Source: Paraburkholderia edwinii (GTDB lineage Bacteria > Pseudomonadota > Gammaproteobacteria > Burkholderiales > Burkholderiaceae). From it: 64,000 bases of DNA. The stretch covers positions 1,302,001-1,366,000 of the forward strand of contig NZ_CP080095.1 in assembly GCF_019428685.1 (NCBI RefSeq), in the 5' to 3' direction. The translations under genes were made by a program, and so were the position numbers. A model generated the notes under the pieces. The model was not told the DNA's origin and did no database searches. It worked only from the letters and a program-made list of their open reading frames with translations. Shown one piece after another: positions 47,276 through 56,180 of the stretch (the stretch's first letter is position 1; every line of letters begins with the position of its first letter).

Positions 47276-48124
47276 TCATGTACGCCGGCGATACTGTCCC
47301 GGTGTGGCCGCCATGAATTGCCGGAACACACGCTGCAAATGCGCCTGATCGGAGAACCCCGCTTCGATCGCGACTTCGGCGATCGTTCGTCCGCGGCGCA
47401 GTTGCGTGCGGCAGTAGTCGATACGGCGGTTGATCAGATACATGTGCGGTGTCATCCCATAGCAGCGCTTGAACGCGCGAATCAGATAGGATGCCGACAA
47501 TTCCGCCGCCGCACAGATCTCGTCGAGCTTCAGTGTGCGCGTGCAGTTTTCGCGAATATATTCGGCGGCGCGAGCCAGCTTGTAGTTGTGCTCGCTATTG
47601 GATTCGGGCACCGGATTCAGCCTGCGTTGCAGTTCGGCGAAGAAGGTCAGCAGGGCGCAGTGCTTGCGCAGCGGATCGACCGCGCCAGTTGTGAGCACCG
47701 TGTGAAGCTGGTTCAGTCCGCGGTACAGCTCGCCGCACGCGGTCAAGGCCGTCGAGAACATACGGAAATCGACCGACTTGCTGACACCGAGCTCGTGCTG
47801 CAGTCCGGCAAGCCACGGTACATCCACGTAAAGCATCCGGTACGACCAGGGCTCGCGGCCGAGCGGATTGCATGCATGCACGTCGCCGGGATTGATCACG
47901 ACGACGCTTCCCACACCGATCGGCTCGCGCAAACGCTCGTTGATGTACGTGCACGCGCCATGCGTGATCACCCCGATCGAAAACGTCTCGTGCGTATGTT
48001 TCGCATAACAGACGTGACTGCCGTCATGCACCGCGCGCGCTTCGATGAACGGGAACGCGTCGTCGCGCCAGAAGCGCGGGACCATCGCATCGTGCAACGT
48101 TGAAGTGTCGACATTCTCTTTCAT
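47276..48124 (-). CDS. AraC-family transcriptional regulator
   Basis: The product has 282 residues. The N-terminal cupin sensor (about 10-150) reads RAVHDGSHVCYAKHTHETFSIGVITHGACTYINERLREPIGVGSVVVINPGDVHACNPLG, the usual AraC_binding strand pattern. The C-terminal double helix-turn-helix (about 185-282) is YIRENCTRTLKLDEICAAAELSASYLIRAFKRCYGMTPHMYLINRRIDYCRTQLRRGRTIAEVAIEAGFSDQAHLQRVFRQFMAATPGQYRR. It ends 20 bp from, and convergent to, lysE. It is the obvious candidate regulator of the preceding operon, or of lysE-like genes in response to an amino acid; this is inferred from location. Confidence 0.92.
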   Translation of the reverse strand: MKENVDTSTLHDAMVPRFWRDDAFPFIEARAVHDGSHVCYAKHTHETFSIGVITHGACTYINERLREPIGVGSVVVINPGDVHACNPLGREPWSYRMLYVDVPWLAGLQHELGVSKSVDFRMFSTALTACGELYRGLNQLHTVLTTGAVDPLRKHCALLTFFAELQRRLNPVPESNSEHNYKLARAAEYIRENCTRTLKLDEICAAAELSASYLIRAFKRCYGMTPHMYLINRRIDYCRTQLRRGRTIAEVAIEAGFSDQAHLQRVFRQFMAATPGQYRRRT

Positions 48125-48419
48125 TCCAATGCATCACAAGGTTCGGATGTCATATCGAGCGGCGCCCGCCGCTTCTCTTCGATGAATCGCATCGATGATT
48201 CTCGCCGTTGATTTCCGTCGTTGACGTTTGTCATCAATTCCGCCGGGATCCGGCAACCGCTTAACGGTCGGGTACGTATTCTGCTACTCGCGGTCGCATA
48301 ATGGGTGAATCTTGCGATGCCGTCTATGGCTGAATCCGGCATAAGATACGCATCATCCGCATACTTCCGATATTTCGATTCAATCAAGCCGCCCACTGGA
48401 AATTCAAACAGACAGTCCC

Positions 48420-50789
48420 ATGGCAACCCGCGACAGGAAACCTGCATTAGTCGTCGCCGGCGACAAACACCAGATGCCGTCAGAACCACCCCCAATGGAT
48501 GACGGAACATACAAGGCGCTCGTCGAAGGGAACGACCATTGCGCGCTTGCGATCCTCGATCGCGACGGCGTCGTGATCGGCTGGAATGTCGCCGCCGAGC
48601 GCTTGACGGGCCATACGCGCGCCGACGTGGCGGGACGTCATCTGTCGTTTCTGTACGCGGGCGCCGCGGCCGACGGCGGCCTTTCCGCGGAGGCGCTGGC
48701 GCGCCGCGATCTGCAGGGTGCTGCCTATCAGGGGCGTATCGAAGGCGAGCGCCGGTTGCGCCGCAACGACGGGACGCCGATCCATACCGGCGTGTCGATC
48801 AGTTCGGTGTCGCGCGAGGCCGGTGCGCTGGCCGGCTTCAACTGCCTGTTCACCGCGCGCGTCAACGACGTCGCGGGCGACGCGCTGCTAATCGATGCCA
48901 GTTCCGAGCGTTTCGCGCAGATTGTCCAGGACATCCAGGATTACGCGATCTTCATGCTCGATCGCGGCGGCCACGTGATGAGCTGGAATGCGGGGGCGCA
49001 GCATATCAAGGGTTACCGGCCCGACGAAATCATCGGACGGCACTTCTCGACTTTCTATTCGGCGGAAGACAAGGCAGCCGGCAAGCCCGAGCGCGAACTC
49101 GTGCTGGTCGAGCAGTACGGCCGCATCGAAGACGAAGGCTGGCGCATCCGCAAGGACGGCACGAAGTTCTGGGCCAATGTCGTGATCACCGCGCTGCGCG
49201 GCGCGGACGGACGCCTGCGCGGCTTTGCGAAGGTGACGCGCGACTTGACCGCGCGGCGCGCCGAAGAAGAAAAGCTGCGCCAGAGCGAAGAGCGCTTTCG
49301 CCTGATGGTCGAGTCGGTCAAGGATTATGCGATCTTCATGCTCGACGCGGACGGCAAGGTCGCGACCTGGAACGCGGGCGCGATGCAGATCAAGGGCTAC
49401 CGGCGCGACGAGATCCTCGGCCGGCCGATCTCGGTGTTCTATAGCGCTGACGATAACGCCGCACTGAAGCCGCAGCGCGAGCTCGAGATTGCAGCCAAAT
49501 TCGGCCGCATCGAGGACGAAGGCTGGCGCGTGCGCAAGGACGGCTCGATGTTCTGGGCCAATGTCGTGATTACCGCGGTGCGCGACAGCACCGGGCGGCT
49601 GCTCGGCTTCGCGAAGGTCACGCGCGACATGAGCGAACGCAAGCGCCTCGAAGAACTCGAGGTGTCGAGCCGCCGCATGAGCGAATTTCTCGCGACGCTG
49701 GCGCATGAACTGCGTAATCCGCTTGCGCCGGTGCGCAACGCGGTCAGCGCGATGCAGCTCGCGCCGAATACCGATCCGCTGCTGCGCCAATGCCGCGACG
49801 TGATCGACCGGCAGATCAACCATCTGACGCGCCTTGTCGACGATCTGCTCGACATCGGGCGCATCACGACCGGCAAGATCGAATTGCGCACGGCGGCGAT
49901 CGAGATGCAGGAAGTGGTCGCGCGCAGCGTCGAAGCCGCGCGGCCGTTTACCGACGGGCGCGGACAGACCATCAAGGTCGTGATGCCGGCCACGCCGCTC
50001 ATGGTGCGCGGCGATCTGACCCGGCTCGTGCAGGTGTTGCAGAACCTGTTGAACAACGCATCGAAGTTTTCGCCGAACGGCACGCAGATCTCGATTCACG
50101 TTGGAACCGAACGCCGCGCGGTTGTCGTGCGCGTGAAAGACCAGGGGCGCGGCATTCCCGAGCACGCGCTCAATTCGATCTTCGATCTGTTCATGCAGGA
50201 GGGGCACGCGCAGAACCCGACCGACACGGGCCTCGGCATCGGACTCACGTTATGCCGCTCGCTCGTCGAACTGCATGGCGGTGCGATTCAGGCCGCCAGC
50301 GCCGGGCGTGGGCAGGGCAGCACGTTCACCGTGCGGCTGCCGCTCGCGGCCGGCTCCGGCCCGGATCATGACGACGCGTTGCCGTCCGTCGCGCCGGGCG
50401 CGGACCGTACGGCGCTACGCGTGCTCGTGGTCGACGATAACCGCGATTCCGCCGATAGTCTGGCCGTGCTGCTCGAGATGAAAGGACACGAGGCACGCGT
50501 CGCGTACGACGGCGAAAGCGCGCTCGCCACGGCGAAGATATATCTGCCGCAACTCGTGCTGACCGATCTCGCGATGCCGAATGTCGATGGTTTCGGCCTG
50601 CTGCGCGAATTGCGCTCGAACCCGATGCTGTCGCTCACGCGTATCGTCGCGATGTCCGGTTTTGGCCAGTCGAGCGACCGTGAACAATCGCTTGCGGCAG
50701 GCTTCGATGCGCATCTCGTGAAACCGCTCGAAATGTCTGTGCTCAATGAGTTGCTCGAGAGCGTGTCGCGCCCTTCTTCGAATCGCTAA
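48420..50789 (+). CDS. Hybrid sensor histidine kinase (PAS-PAS-PAS-HisKA-HATPase-REC)
   Basis: The product is a 789-residue soluble kinase with no membrane helix. PAS1 is about 24-155, PAS2 about 165-290 and PAS3 about 290-415. PAS2 and PAS3 are close tandem copies (DYAIFMLDRGGHVMSWNAG / DYAIFMLDADGKVATWNAG; GRIEDEGWR.RKDG..FWANVVITA in both). HisKA has FLATLAHELRNPLAP with phospho-His429. HATPase motifs are NLLNNASKFS, VKDQGRGIP and TGLGIGLTLCRSLVELHGG. The C-terminal receiver VLVVDDNRDSADSLAVLL has phospho-Asp716 (LTDLAMPNVDG). ATG 48420 starts a basic leader before PAS1. The tandem PAS domains suggest sensing of a cytosolic cue such as redox, light or a small ligand; no cofactor residue is certain. 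Confidence 0.94.
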   Translation: MATRDRKPALVVAGDKHQMPSEPPPMDDGTYKALVEGNDHCALAILDRDGVVIGWNVAAERLTGHTRADVAGRHLSFLYAGAAADGGLSAEALARRDLQGAAYQGRIEGERRLRRNDGTPIHTGVSISSVSREAGALAGFNCLFTARVNDVAGDALLIDASSERFAQIVQDIQDYAIFMLDRGGHVMSWNAGAQHIKGYRPDEIIGRHFSTFYSAEDKAAGKPERELVLVEQYGRIEDEGWRIRKDGTKFWANVVITALRGADGRLRGFAKVTRDLTARRAEEEKLRQSEERFRLMVESVKDYAIFMLDADGKVATWNAGAMQIKGYRRDEILGRPISVFYSADDNAALKPQRELEIAAKFGRIEDEGWRVRKDGSMFWANVVITAVRDSTGRLLGFAKVTRDMSERKRLEELEVSSRRMSEFLATLAHELRNPLAPVRNAVSAMQLAPNTDPLLRQCRDVIDRQINHLTRLVDDLLDIGRITTGKIELRTAAIEMQEVVARSVEAARPFTDGRGQTIKVVMPATPLMVRGDLTRLVQVLQNLLNNASKFSPNGTQISIHVGTERRAVVVRVKDQGRGIPEHALNSIFDLFMQEGHAQNPTDTGLGIGLTLCRSLVELHGGAIQAASAGRGQGSTFTVRLPLAAGSGPDHDDALPSVAPGADRTALRVLVVDDNRDSADSLAVLLEMKGHEARVAYDGESALATAKIYLPQLVLTDLAMPNVDGFGLLRELRSNPMLSLTRIVAMSGFGQSSDREQSLAAGFDAHLVKPLEMSVLNELLESVSRPSSNR

Positions 50790-51279
50790 TCGGACATATT
50801 CGATGCCGAATTAAGAATCCTCCGTTAAATAGCAAGGCTATTTAAGAATAAATGCGATTAATTCGGGGCCGCGATACGCGCCGCCGCGCATTAATCTGGG
50901 AAACTTTGTAATCGTCAGGCATTAAGGCCAAGAATCGCTTTACTATCGCCCTGTTTCTGCCTAGCATTAAGTTGCAATTTTTCCCTGAACAATTCGAATA
51001 GCGAAGTAAATGCCTACGCTGTCGCCTTGTGCGGCGTTGCACATTCTTGCGATTGCGCTGCACTGCGCACGCATCGGTCGAAATTCCACAGTTCCCAGTT
51101 AAGCGCAATCAGAACACGTTGTTGAAGTCGTCAGTGGTTCAAGCGATCGACGCATCGAGCAGTTGCCGGCAGCAACTGCATTGCTCCGGGCTCCGGCCGC
51201 CGTCATGCGTGTGCCGTCATGCGTCATCAGGCAGGCAAATCAGGTTGTCTTGTGCGAGCGTCGACGAGGTACGTAAGCC
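50790..51279. other. Intergenic region between the hybrid kinase and FixL-like kinase genes
   Basis: These 490 bp are AT-rich in the first 220 bp (50790-51010). No gene, hairpin with T-run or clear promoter is recognised. The minus-strand frame 50842-51108 lacks a ribosome-binding site and any family resemblance. Confidence 0.4.
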
Positions 51280-52704
51280 ATGAACATCGCCATCTTTGCC
51301 GTCGCGAATGCGGTATCGCGTCTCAACCGGTTGCTGGGCACGCTGCTGGCCTCGTCCCGGGCTCTGCTGTTGCATCCACTGGCGCCTGCGCACGCAGGCA
51401 CGCCGCTCGATGGAGCGGCGTCGCTCATTCATCTGTCATCGATCACCGGCCTCGAGCGGGAACCGCGAGCGGGAACCAGCGGCAATGCACGCCCCATCGT
51501 GCAGCGGACCGGGCGATTCGCGAAGGCGTGGCGCGCGATCTTCCGACGCGTTTCGGGAAAGGTTGCGCCCGATATGGCCGATGACTTTGCCGCGCTCGAA
51601 CACGCACCGGTCGCAGCGTTCGTCGTCGACGCCGAGCGTCGGATCCTGCGCGCGAACGCGCAGGCCGAGCGGCTGTTCCAGTACCAGCGTGGCGATCTCG
51701 CTGGCCTCGCGGCGGAGTCGCTGGTTCCACATCTGCTCAGTGCCGCGCGCGAACGGCCGGACGCGCCGCGCGCGGCGGTGCAACCGTGTATGCAAGCGCT
51801 CATGCAACCCTCTGTGCAACCGGCCGCGCGTACCCGCGAAATGCGCGCGAAACGCCGCGACGGCAGCGAGTTTCCGGTGGAGATCGCGACCGGCACGCTG
51901 CGTTACGGCGGCCATGACGCGACGCTAGCGTTCGTCACCGACCGCACCGAGCGCTACGAACTGAGGCACGACCGCCAGGAGCTCGCGCATCTGACGCGCG
52001 TGTCGACACTCGGCGAACTGGCCGGCTCGCTAGCGCACGAACTGAATCAGCCGTTGACGGCGATCCTGAGCAACGTGCAGGCCGCGCAACGCTTTATCGA
52101 TCTCGATCCGCCCGAGCTCATCGAAGTGCGCGAAATCCTCAAGGACATCGTCGACGACAGTCGCCGCGCGAGCGAAGTGATTCGCCGCATTCGCGCGTTC
52201 GTGAAGAAGGACGAACTGCAACTCGTGCGGCTCGATGTCGGCGACGTATTGCGCGATGTCGTGCAACTCGTGCGCAGCGACGCGATCGTGCGCGGCGTGC
52301 ATCTGTCGGTCGACATCGACGACGATCTGCCGCCGGTGCGCGGCGACAAGATCCAGCTGCAGCAGGTCGTGCTGAATCTGCTCGTCAATGCGTTCGACGC
52401 GATGCGTGGTTGCGATGCGCTCGAACGCACCGTCAGCGCATTCGCGGGACTCGATCGCGACGGCAATGTGCGCATTGCGATTCGCGACTGTGGAGAAGGG
52501 ATCGCCGCGGATCGGCTCGAGCGCATCTTCAAGCCGTTCGTTACGTCGAAAGCGCAGGGGCTTGGCCTCGGTCTGTCGATCAGCCGCTCGATCGTCGACA
52601 TGCATCGCGGCCGCTTATGGGCTGAAAACAATACCAACAAAGGCATGACGTTCTACGTCGTGCTGCCGCCATGGAGCGGGCCGGAAACGGCGCGACAATC
52701 ATGA
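51280..52704 (+). CDS. PAS-domain sensor histidine kinase, FixL/DctB-like
   Basis: The product has 474 residues. The first 100 residues are unique (a possible weak hydrophobic stretch and then Arg-rich). A PAS domain spans about 105-230 (FAALEHAPVAAFVVDAERRILRANAQAERLFQYQRGDLAGLAAESLVPHLL ... MRAKRRDGSEFPVEIATG) and is interrupted by a Met/Gln/Pro-rich insertion (PCMQALMQPSVQP). HisKA has LGELAGSLAHELNQPLTAILSN with phospho-His253, in the ELNQPL form of the FixL/DctB kinases. The HATPase has NLLVNAFDAM and GLGLGLSISRSIVDMHRG. It overlaps the next gene by ATGA and is therefore coupled to the FixJ-like regulator. The input signal is unknown; the PAS domain lacks an obvious haem-binding FixL histidine context. 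Confidence 0.92.
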   Translation: MNIAIFAVANAVSRLNRLLGTLLASSRALLLHPLAPAHAGTPLDGAASLIHLSSITGLEREPRAGTSGNARPIVQRTGRFAKAWRAIFRRVSGKVAPDMADDFAALEHAPVAAFVVDAERRILRANAQAERLFQYQRGDLAGLAAESLVPHLLSAARERPDAPRAAVQPCMQALMQPSVQPAARTREMRAKRRDGSEFPVEIATGTLRYGGHDATLAFVTDRTERYELRHDRQELAHLTRVSTLGELAGSLAHELNQPLTAILSNVQAAQRFIDLDPPELIEVREILKDIVDDSRRASEVIRRIRAFVKKDELQLVRLDVGDVLRDVVQLVRSDAIVRGVHLSVDIDDDLPPVRGDKIQLQQVVLNLLVNAFDAMRGCDALERTVSAFAGLDRDGNVRIAIRDCGEGIAADRLERIFKPFVTSKAQGLGLGLSISRSIVDMHRGRLWAENNTNKGMTFYVVLPPWSGPETARQS

Positions 52705-53390
52705 TATTCAACGAATGCAATGTGACGGGCGCACGTGATGCGATGGTCTATGTCGTCGACGACGAAGCGAGTGTGCGCCGCGCCCTGACCCGACTCATCC
52801 GGTCGGCCGGTTATCGCGTCGATGCGTATGGATCGGCTTGCGAGTTTCTCGCGCAGGCGCTGTCGTGCGCGCGTGACGAGCGCCGCCAGGCCGACGAGGT
52901 TCCGGCCTGCATCGTGCTCGATGTACAGATGCCCGATCTGAGCGGGCTTGAGTTGCAGCGCGAACTGCCCGCGTCATTGCCGACCGTCTTCCTCACGGGG
53001 CACGGCGATATCGCCATGACGGTCGGCGCGCTCAAGGCCGGCGCCGCCGATTTTCTGACCAAGCCCGTGTGCGACGTCGACCTGCTGCGCGCGATCGACG
53101 AGGCGCTCGTGCGGTCCGCCGATGCGCTGCGAAGTCTGCGCGAGTTGCGCGACTTGAAGAGCCGCGTCGAACGCCTGACGCCTCGCGAACGCGAAGTGAT
53201 GGAGCTCGTCGTCATGGGTCGCCTCAACAAGCAGGTGGCCTGCGAACTCGGCACCGTCGAGAAGACGGTTAAGGCGCATCGCGCGCGCGTGATGCAGAAG
53301 ATGGAAGTCAACTCGCTCGCGGAACTCGTGCGCGTGGCCGACAAGGTTGCCCGCGCCGGCGCCACGTTCAATCAGTCTTCGCACGACTAA
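52701..53390 (+). CDS. FixJ-like response regulator (REC + LuxR HTH)
   Basis: The product has 229 residues. The receiver VYVVDDEASVRRALTRLIRSAGYRV has acceptor Asp74 in IVLDVQMPDLSG, then VFLTGHGDIAMTVGALKAGAADFLTKP. The GerE/LuxR helix-turn-helix is LTPREREVMELVVMGRLNKQVACELGTVEKTVKAHRARVMQKMEV. The ATGA overlap with the kinase gene makes it the cognate regulator. Two GGACC-AA-GGTCC palindromes downstream (53475 and 54038) are candidate binding sites for this dimeric HTH protein or for a relative. Confidence 0.94.
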   Translation: MIFNECNVTGARDAMVYVVDDEASVRRALTRLIRSAGYRVDAYGSACEFLAQALSCARDERRQADEVPACIVLDVQMPDLSGLELQRELPASLPTVFLTGHGDIAMTVGALKAGAADFLTKPVCDVDLLRAIDEALVRSADALRSLRELRDLKSRVERLTPREREVMELVVMGRLNKQVACELGTVEKTVKAHRARVMQKMEVNSLAELVRVADKVARAGATFNQSSHD

Positions 53391-53474
53391 ACGCCTGCTT
53401 CACCGCCGGCCCTCGCCGCGCTCCACGCAATCCGGCCGGCCCGGCCGCCATCGAAAACCGCCCGGCGCCGTACG

Positions 53475-53486
53475 GGACCAAGGTCC
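53475..53486. promoter_or_regulatory. Palindrome GGACC-AA-GGTCC, copy 1
   Basis: A 5-2-5 inverted repeat followed by AAT, lying 92 bp upstream of the lone receiver gene. The same 15-base string GGACCAAGGTCCAAT recurs at 54041-54055. It has the size of a LuxR/FixJ-type operator. The role is inferred. Confidence 0.55.
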
Positions 53487-53577
53487 AATACCGCTCGCGC
53501 ACGCCGTCTCATAGTCTATTGCAGGGAACGCATTTGCAGACGTCGCATGCGCGTTGCCGGTCACCGGACTATTCAAA

Positions 53578-53964
53578 ATGGGCGCTGCCAAACCATTCGT
53601 TGTAGTGGTTGACGACGATGCATCGGTGGGCCGGGCGATCAAACGATTGTTGCGCTCTGTCGGGATCGTGGCCGACACGTTTGCGAGCGGCGATGAATTT
53701 CTGGACATGTTGTCGTCCATGCCCTCGTATCGTCCCGATTGCGTGATTCTCGATGTGCAGATGCCCGGTTCGAACGGACTCGAGGTCCAGCGGCGGCTGG
53801 CCGGTCATGCTGTGCCTGTCATTTTCATCACCGCGCACGACGACGCCGGCGTGCGCGACGAAGCGCTTGCCGCGGGCGCTGTCGCGTATCTGCGCAAGCC
53901 GTTCAACGACGCGCTTTTCATCCGCACCGTCTGCGCGGCGCTCGATATCGAGGTGCCGCGCTGA
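53578..53964 (+). CDS. Single-domain response regulator (receiver only)
   Basis: The product is a 128-residue CheY-like receiver without an output domain. Acidic pocket VVVVDDDAS, acceptor Asp59 in CVILDVQMPGSNG, ITAHDD and KPFND with the conserved Lys are all present. Its closest visible relative is the receiver of the FixJ-like protein just upstream (same ILDVQMP and FLTGH/FITAH sequence style). It may act as a phosphate sink or relay for the two kinases in this block. The TTG at 53554 is in frame, but ATG 53578 starts the domain. The gene lies between the two GGACC-AA-GGTCC palindromes. Confidence 0.92.
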   Translation: MGAAKPFVVVVDDDASVGRAIKRLLRSVGIVADTFASGDEFLDMLSSMPSYRPDCVILDVQMPGSNGLEVQRRLAGHAVPVIFITAHDDAGVRDEALAAGAVAYLRKPFNDALFIRTVCAALDIEVPR

Positions 53965-54037
53965 CGGGCCGCATGCCCTTCATCGCTCACGCACCGTACA
54001 CGCGCAAACACAGGCACAAGCAAAAGCCATGGAAGCT

Positions 54038-54055
54038 ATTGGACCAAGGTCCAAT
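54038..54055. promoter_or_regulatory. Palindrome ATTGGACC-AA-GGTCCAAT, copy 2
   Basis: An 8-2-8 perfect inverted repeat, 147 bp before the glycine-zipper gene start. It extends the core found at 53475-53486. Position and symmetry fit an operator for a LuxR/FixJ-type dimer upstream of the glycine-zipper and RND genes. Confidence 0.6.
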
Positions 54056-54201
54056 TGTCTTCGAAGAGGGCGACTTCCAATATTGACAGCATCGGAACTT
54101 GCCCCCTTTGGGACGGCAGGCGTCAAGGCATGCCCGCGCCGCGCGTAAGCGCCGAGGCGTAACGGCGACGCAGACAGATTATCGATTGAGGATTTGCAAA
54201 C

Positions 54202-54699
54202 ATGGAACCAGCAACGCGGATCGCGCCTTTGCTGGCCGCCTCCGTGCTCGCGCTTACCGCGATCGCGGTGGCGCTGCCGGCAGCGGCTCAGCAGCCGATC
54301 ATCTATCCCGCAAAGGGGCAAAGCGCACAGCAGCAGGCAAGCGATATGGGGCAGTGCCAGGCATGGGCTAAACAGAACACCGGTGTCGATCCGGCCGCCA
54401 TGGCGCAACACGCGGCGAATCAGCCGCCGGCGCAGCAGCCGAGCGGTGGGCGCGTGCGCGGCGCGGCAGGCGGCGCGGCGGTGGGCGCCGCAGTCGGTGC
54501 GATCGCCGGCGATGCGGGCAAGGGCGCCGCGATCGGCGCGGCGGGCGGTGCGGTCGGCGGCGGCATGCGCCAGCGCCGTCAGGCCCAGTCACAGCAGCAG
54601 CAACAGCAGGCAACGCAACAGCAGGCATCGCAGGAACTCGCGACTTACAACCGGGCACTGTCGGCATGCATGTCCGGGCGCGGCTACACCATTCAGTGA
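54202..54699 (+). CDS. Exported glycine-zipper protein
   Basis: The product has 165 residues. A signal peptide is visible (LLAASVLALTAIAVALPAAAQQ). A short conserved head follows (IIYPAKGQSAQQQASDMGQCQAWAKQNTG). A Gly/Ala zipper is at about 88-125 (GAAGGAAVGAAVGAIAGDAGKGAAIGAAGGAVGGG), which packs as membrane-inserting helices. A Gln-rich helix and a Cys-containing end (YNRALSACMSGRGYTIQ) close it. Such proteins are envelope-associated and often stress-induced; the function is unknown. It precedes the RND efflux operon by about 50 bp and may be co-transcribed, with the palindrome at 54038 as a shared control site. Confidence 0.85.
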   Translation: MEPATRIAPLLAASVLALTAIAVALPAAAQQPIIYPAKGQSAQQQASDMGQCQAWAKQNTGVDPAAMAQHAANQPPAQQPSGGRVRGAAGGAAVGAAVGAIAGDAGKGAAIGAAGGAVGGGMRQRRQAQSQQQQQQATQQQASQELATYNRALSACMSGRGYTIQ

Positions 54700-54748
54700 C
54701 GTTCCGCGTGTCAGTCGATGAGCGTGGCGATCAGACGGAGCAAACATA

Positions 54749-56167
54749 ATGAATCGATCGTTTGAGCGCGATGTGCCGGTGCCGCACGCCGTGTCGAGGG
54801 TCCGGCGTGCAAGCTGGTGGTTGCCGTTTGCCGCGGCCGTCGTGCTGCTGGGCGGCTGCAAGAAGGCGCCGCCCGAGGCGCAGCGGCCACCCGTCGACGT
54901 GACCATCGTCACCGTCGAGCAGAAGGCGACACCCGTCGATTTCGACTTCACCGCACAAACGGAAAGCTCGCGCGAAGTGGAAATCCGCGCACGCGTCGAG
55001 GGCTTCCTCGACAAGCGCATGTACACCGAAGGCGCGCTCGTGAAGGCGGGCCAGACGATGTTCATCATGGACCGCAAACCGTTTGAGGCCGCCTTGCAGA
55101 CGGCCAAGGGCGAGCTTGCGCAGCAGCAGGCGCGCCTCACGGTCACGAAGGCGAACCTCGCGCGCGTGGTGCCGCTTGCCGCGCAAAACGCGTTGAGCAA
55201 GAAAGACCTCGACGACGCGGTCGGCAACGAGAAGGAAGCGGAGGCCGCGGTGATCGCGGCGAAGGGGCAGGTGCAGACCGCCGAGCTGAACCTCAGCTAT
55301 ACGATCATCAAATCGCCGTTGCTCGGCCTGTCGAGCTATGCGCGCCAGCAGGAAGGCAGCTATGTGACGCCGACTCAGGGAGGCTTGCTGACCTACGTGT
55401 ATCAGCTCGATCCGATGTGGGTGAACTTCAGCATCTCCGAAAACGAGCTGTTGCGCTATCGCGAGCAGATCGCCAAAGGGCAATTGCGCTTTCCGCCGCA
55501 GAACAGATTTGACGTGACGGTGATCCTTGCCGATGGCTCGATGTACCCGCAGCAAGGACATATCGATTTCACGAACCCTGCGTTCAGCTCGGAGACCGGC
55601 ACGTTCCTCGTGCGTGCGGTGTTTGCGAACCCGAATGGCACCTTGCGTCCGGGGCAGTTCGTGCGCGCGCGCGTGTCGGGCGCGGTTCGGCCGGATGCGA
55701 TTCTCGTGCCGCAGCGCGCGGTGCTGCAGGGATCGAAGAGCCACTTTGTGTGGGTACTCGATAAAGAATCGAAGCCGCACCAGCGGGTGGTCGACGTCGG
55801 CGACTGGCACGGCACCGGCTGGTTCATCACGCAAGGCTTGCGCCCGGGCGAGCGCGTCATCGTCGACGGCGCGATTCGCGTGAACGCCGATTCGCGCATC
55901 AAGGTGACGGGAACCGCGGCACCGAGCGATCTGCCCGCATCGGCGCCGGTTCAGCAGGACGCCAACGCGCCAAAGCCGGCGGCGAGCGAGCCCGCGTCGG
56001 CCGCCGGGGCGAGTGTGTTGCCGCATGAGCGACGGCATGCGGTGCCCGATGTTCAACTCGCACAGCGGCGCGACGAGGAAGGCGCGGGCGACGGCGCGAA
56101 CTTCGGTGCGAACACCCACGCGCACCCAGGCGCGAGCGGCCGTGCTGGCAACAGCGTGACCAGGTGA
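54749..56167 (+). CDS. RND efflux periplasmic adaptor (lipoprotein)
   Basis: The product has 472 residues. The signal ends in lipobox LLGGC with Cys37 as the lipidation site. The membrane-fusion fold shows VEIRARVEGFLDKRMYTEGALVKAGQTMFIMD (lipoyl half), a coiled-coil hairpin (LQTAKGELAQQQARLTVTKANLARVVPLAAQNALSKKDLDDAVGNEKEAEAAVIAAKGQVQTAELNLSYTIIKSP) and beta-barrel VTVILADGSMYPQQGHIDFTNPAFSSETGTFLVRAVFANPNGTLRPGQFVRARV. The last about 85 residues are an unusual Ala/Pro/His-rich extension beyond the normal end of the family. It links the RND pump to the outer-membrane channel. The gene is 13 bp before the RND pump gene. Confidence 0.93.
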   Translation: MNRSFERDVPVPHAVSRVRRASWWLPFAAAVVLLGGCKKAPPEAQRPPVDVTIVTVEQKATPVDFDFTAQTESSREVEIRARVEGFLDKRMYTEGALVKAGQTMFIMDRKPFEAALQTAKGELAQQQARLTVTKANLARVVPLAAQNALSKKDLDDAVGNEKEAEAAVIAAKGQVQTAELNLSYTIIKSPLLGLSSYARQQEGSYVTPTQGGLLTYVYQLDPMWVNFSISENELLRYREQIAKGQLRFPPQNRFDVTVILADGSMYPQQGHIDFTNPAFSSETGTFLVRAVFANPNGTLRPGQFVRARVSGAVRPDAILVPQRAVLQGSKSHFVWVLDKESKPHQRVVDVGDWHGTGWFITQGLRPGERVIVDGAIRVNADSRIKVTGTAAPSDLPASAPVQQDANAPKPAASEPASAAGASVLPHERRHAVPDVQLAQRRDEEGAGDGANFGANTHAHPGASGRAGNSVTR

Positions 56168-56180
56168 GCGAGCCGAGCCG

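Noticed and set aside
50842..51108. Minus-strand 88-codon frame between the kinase genes
   Set aside because: No ribosome-binding site, no recognisable family, located in AT-rich intergenic DNA.
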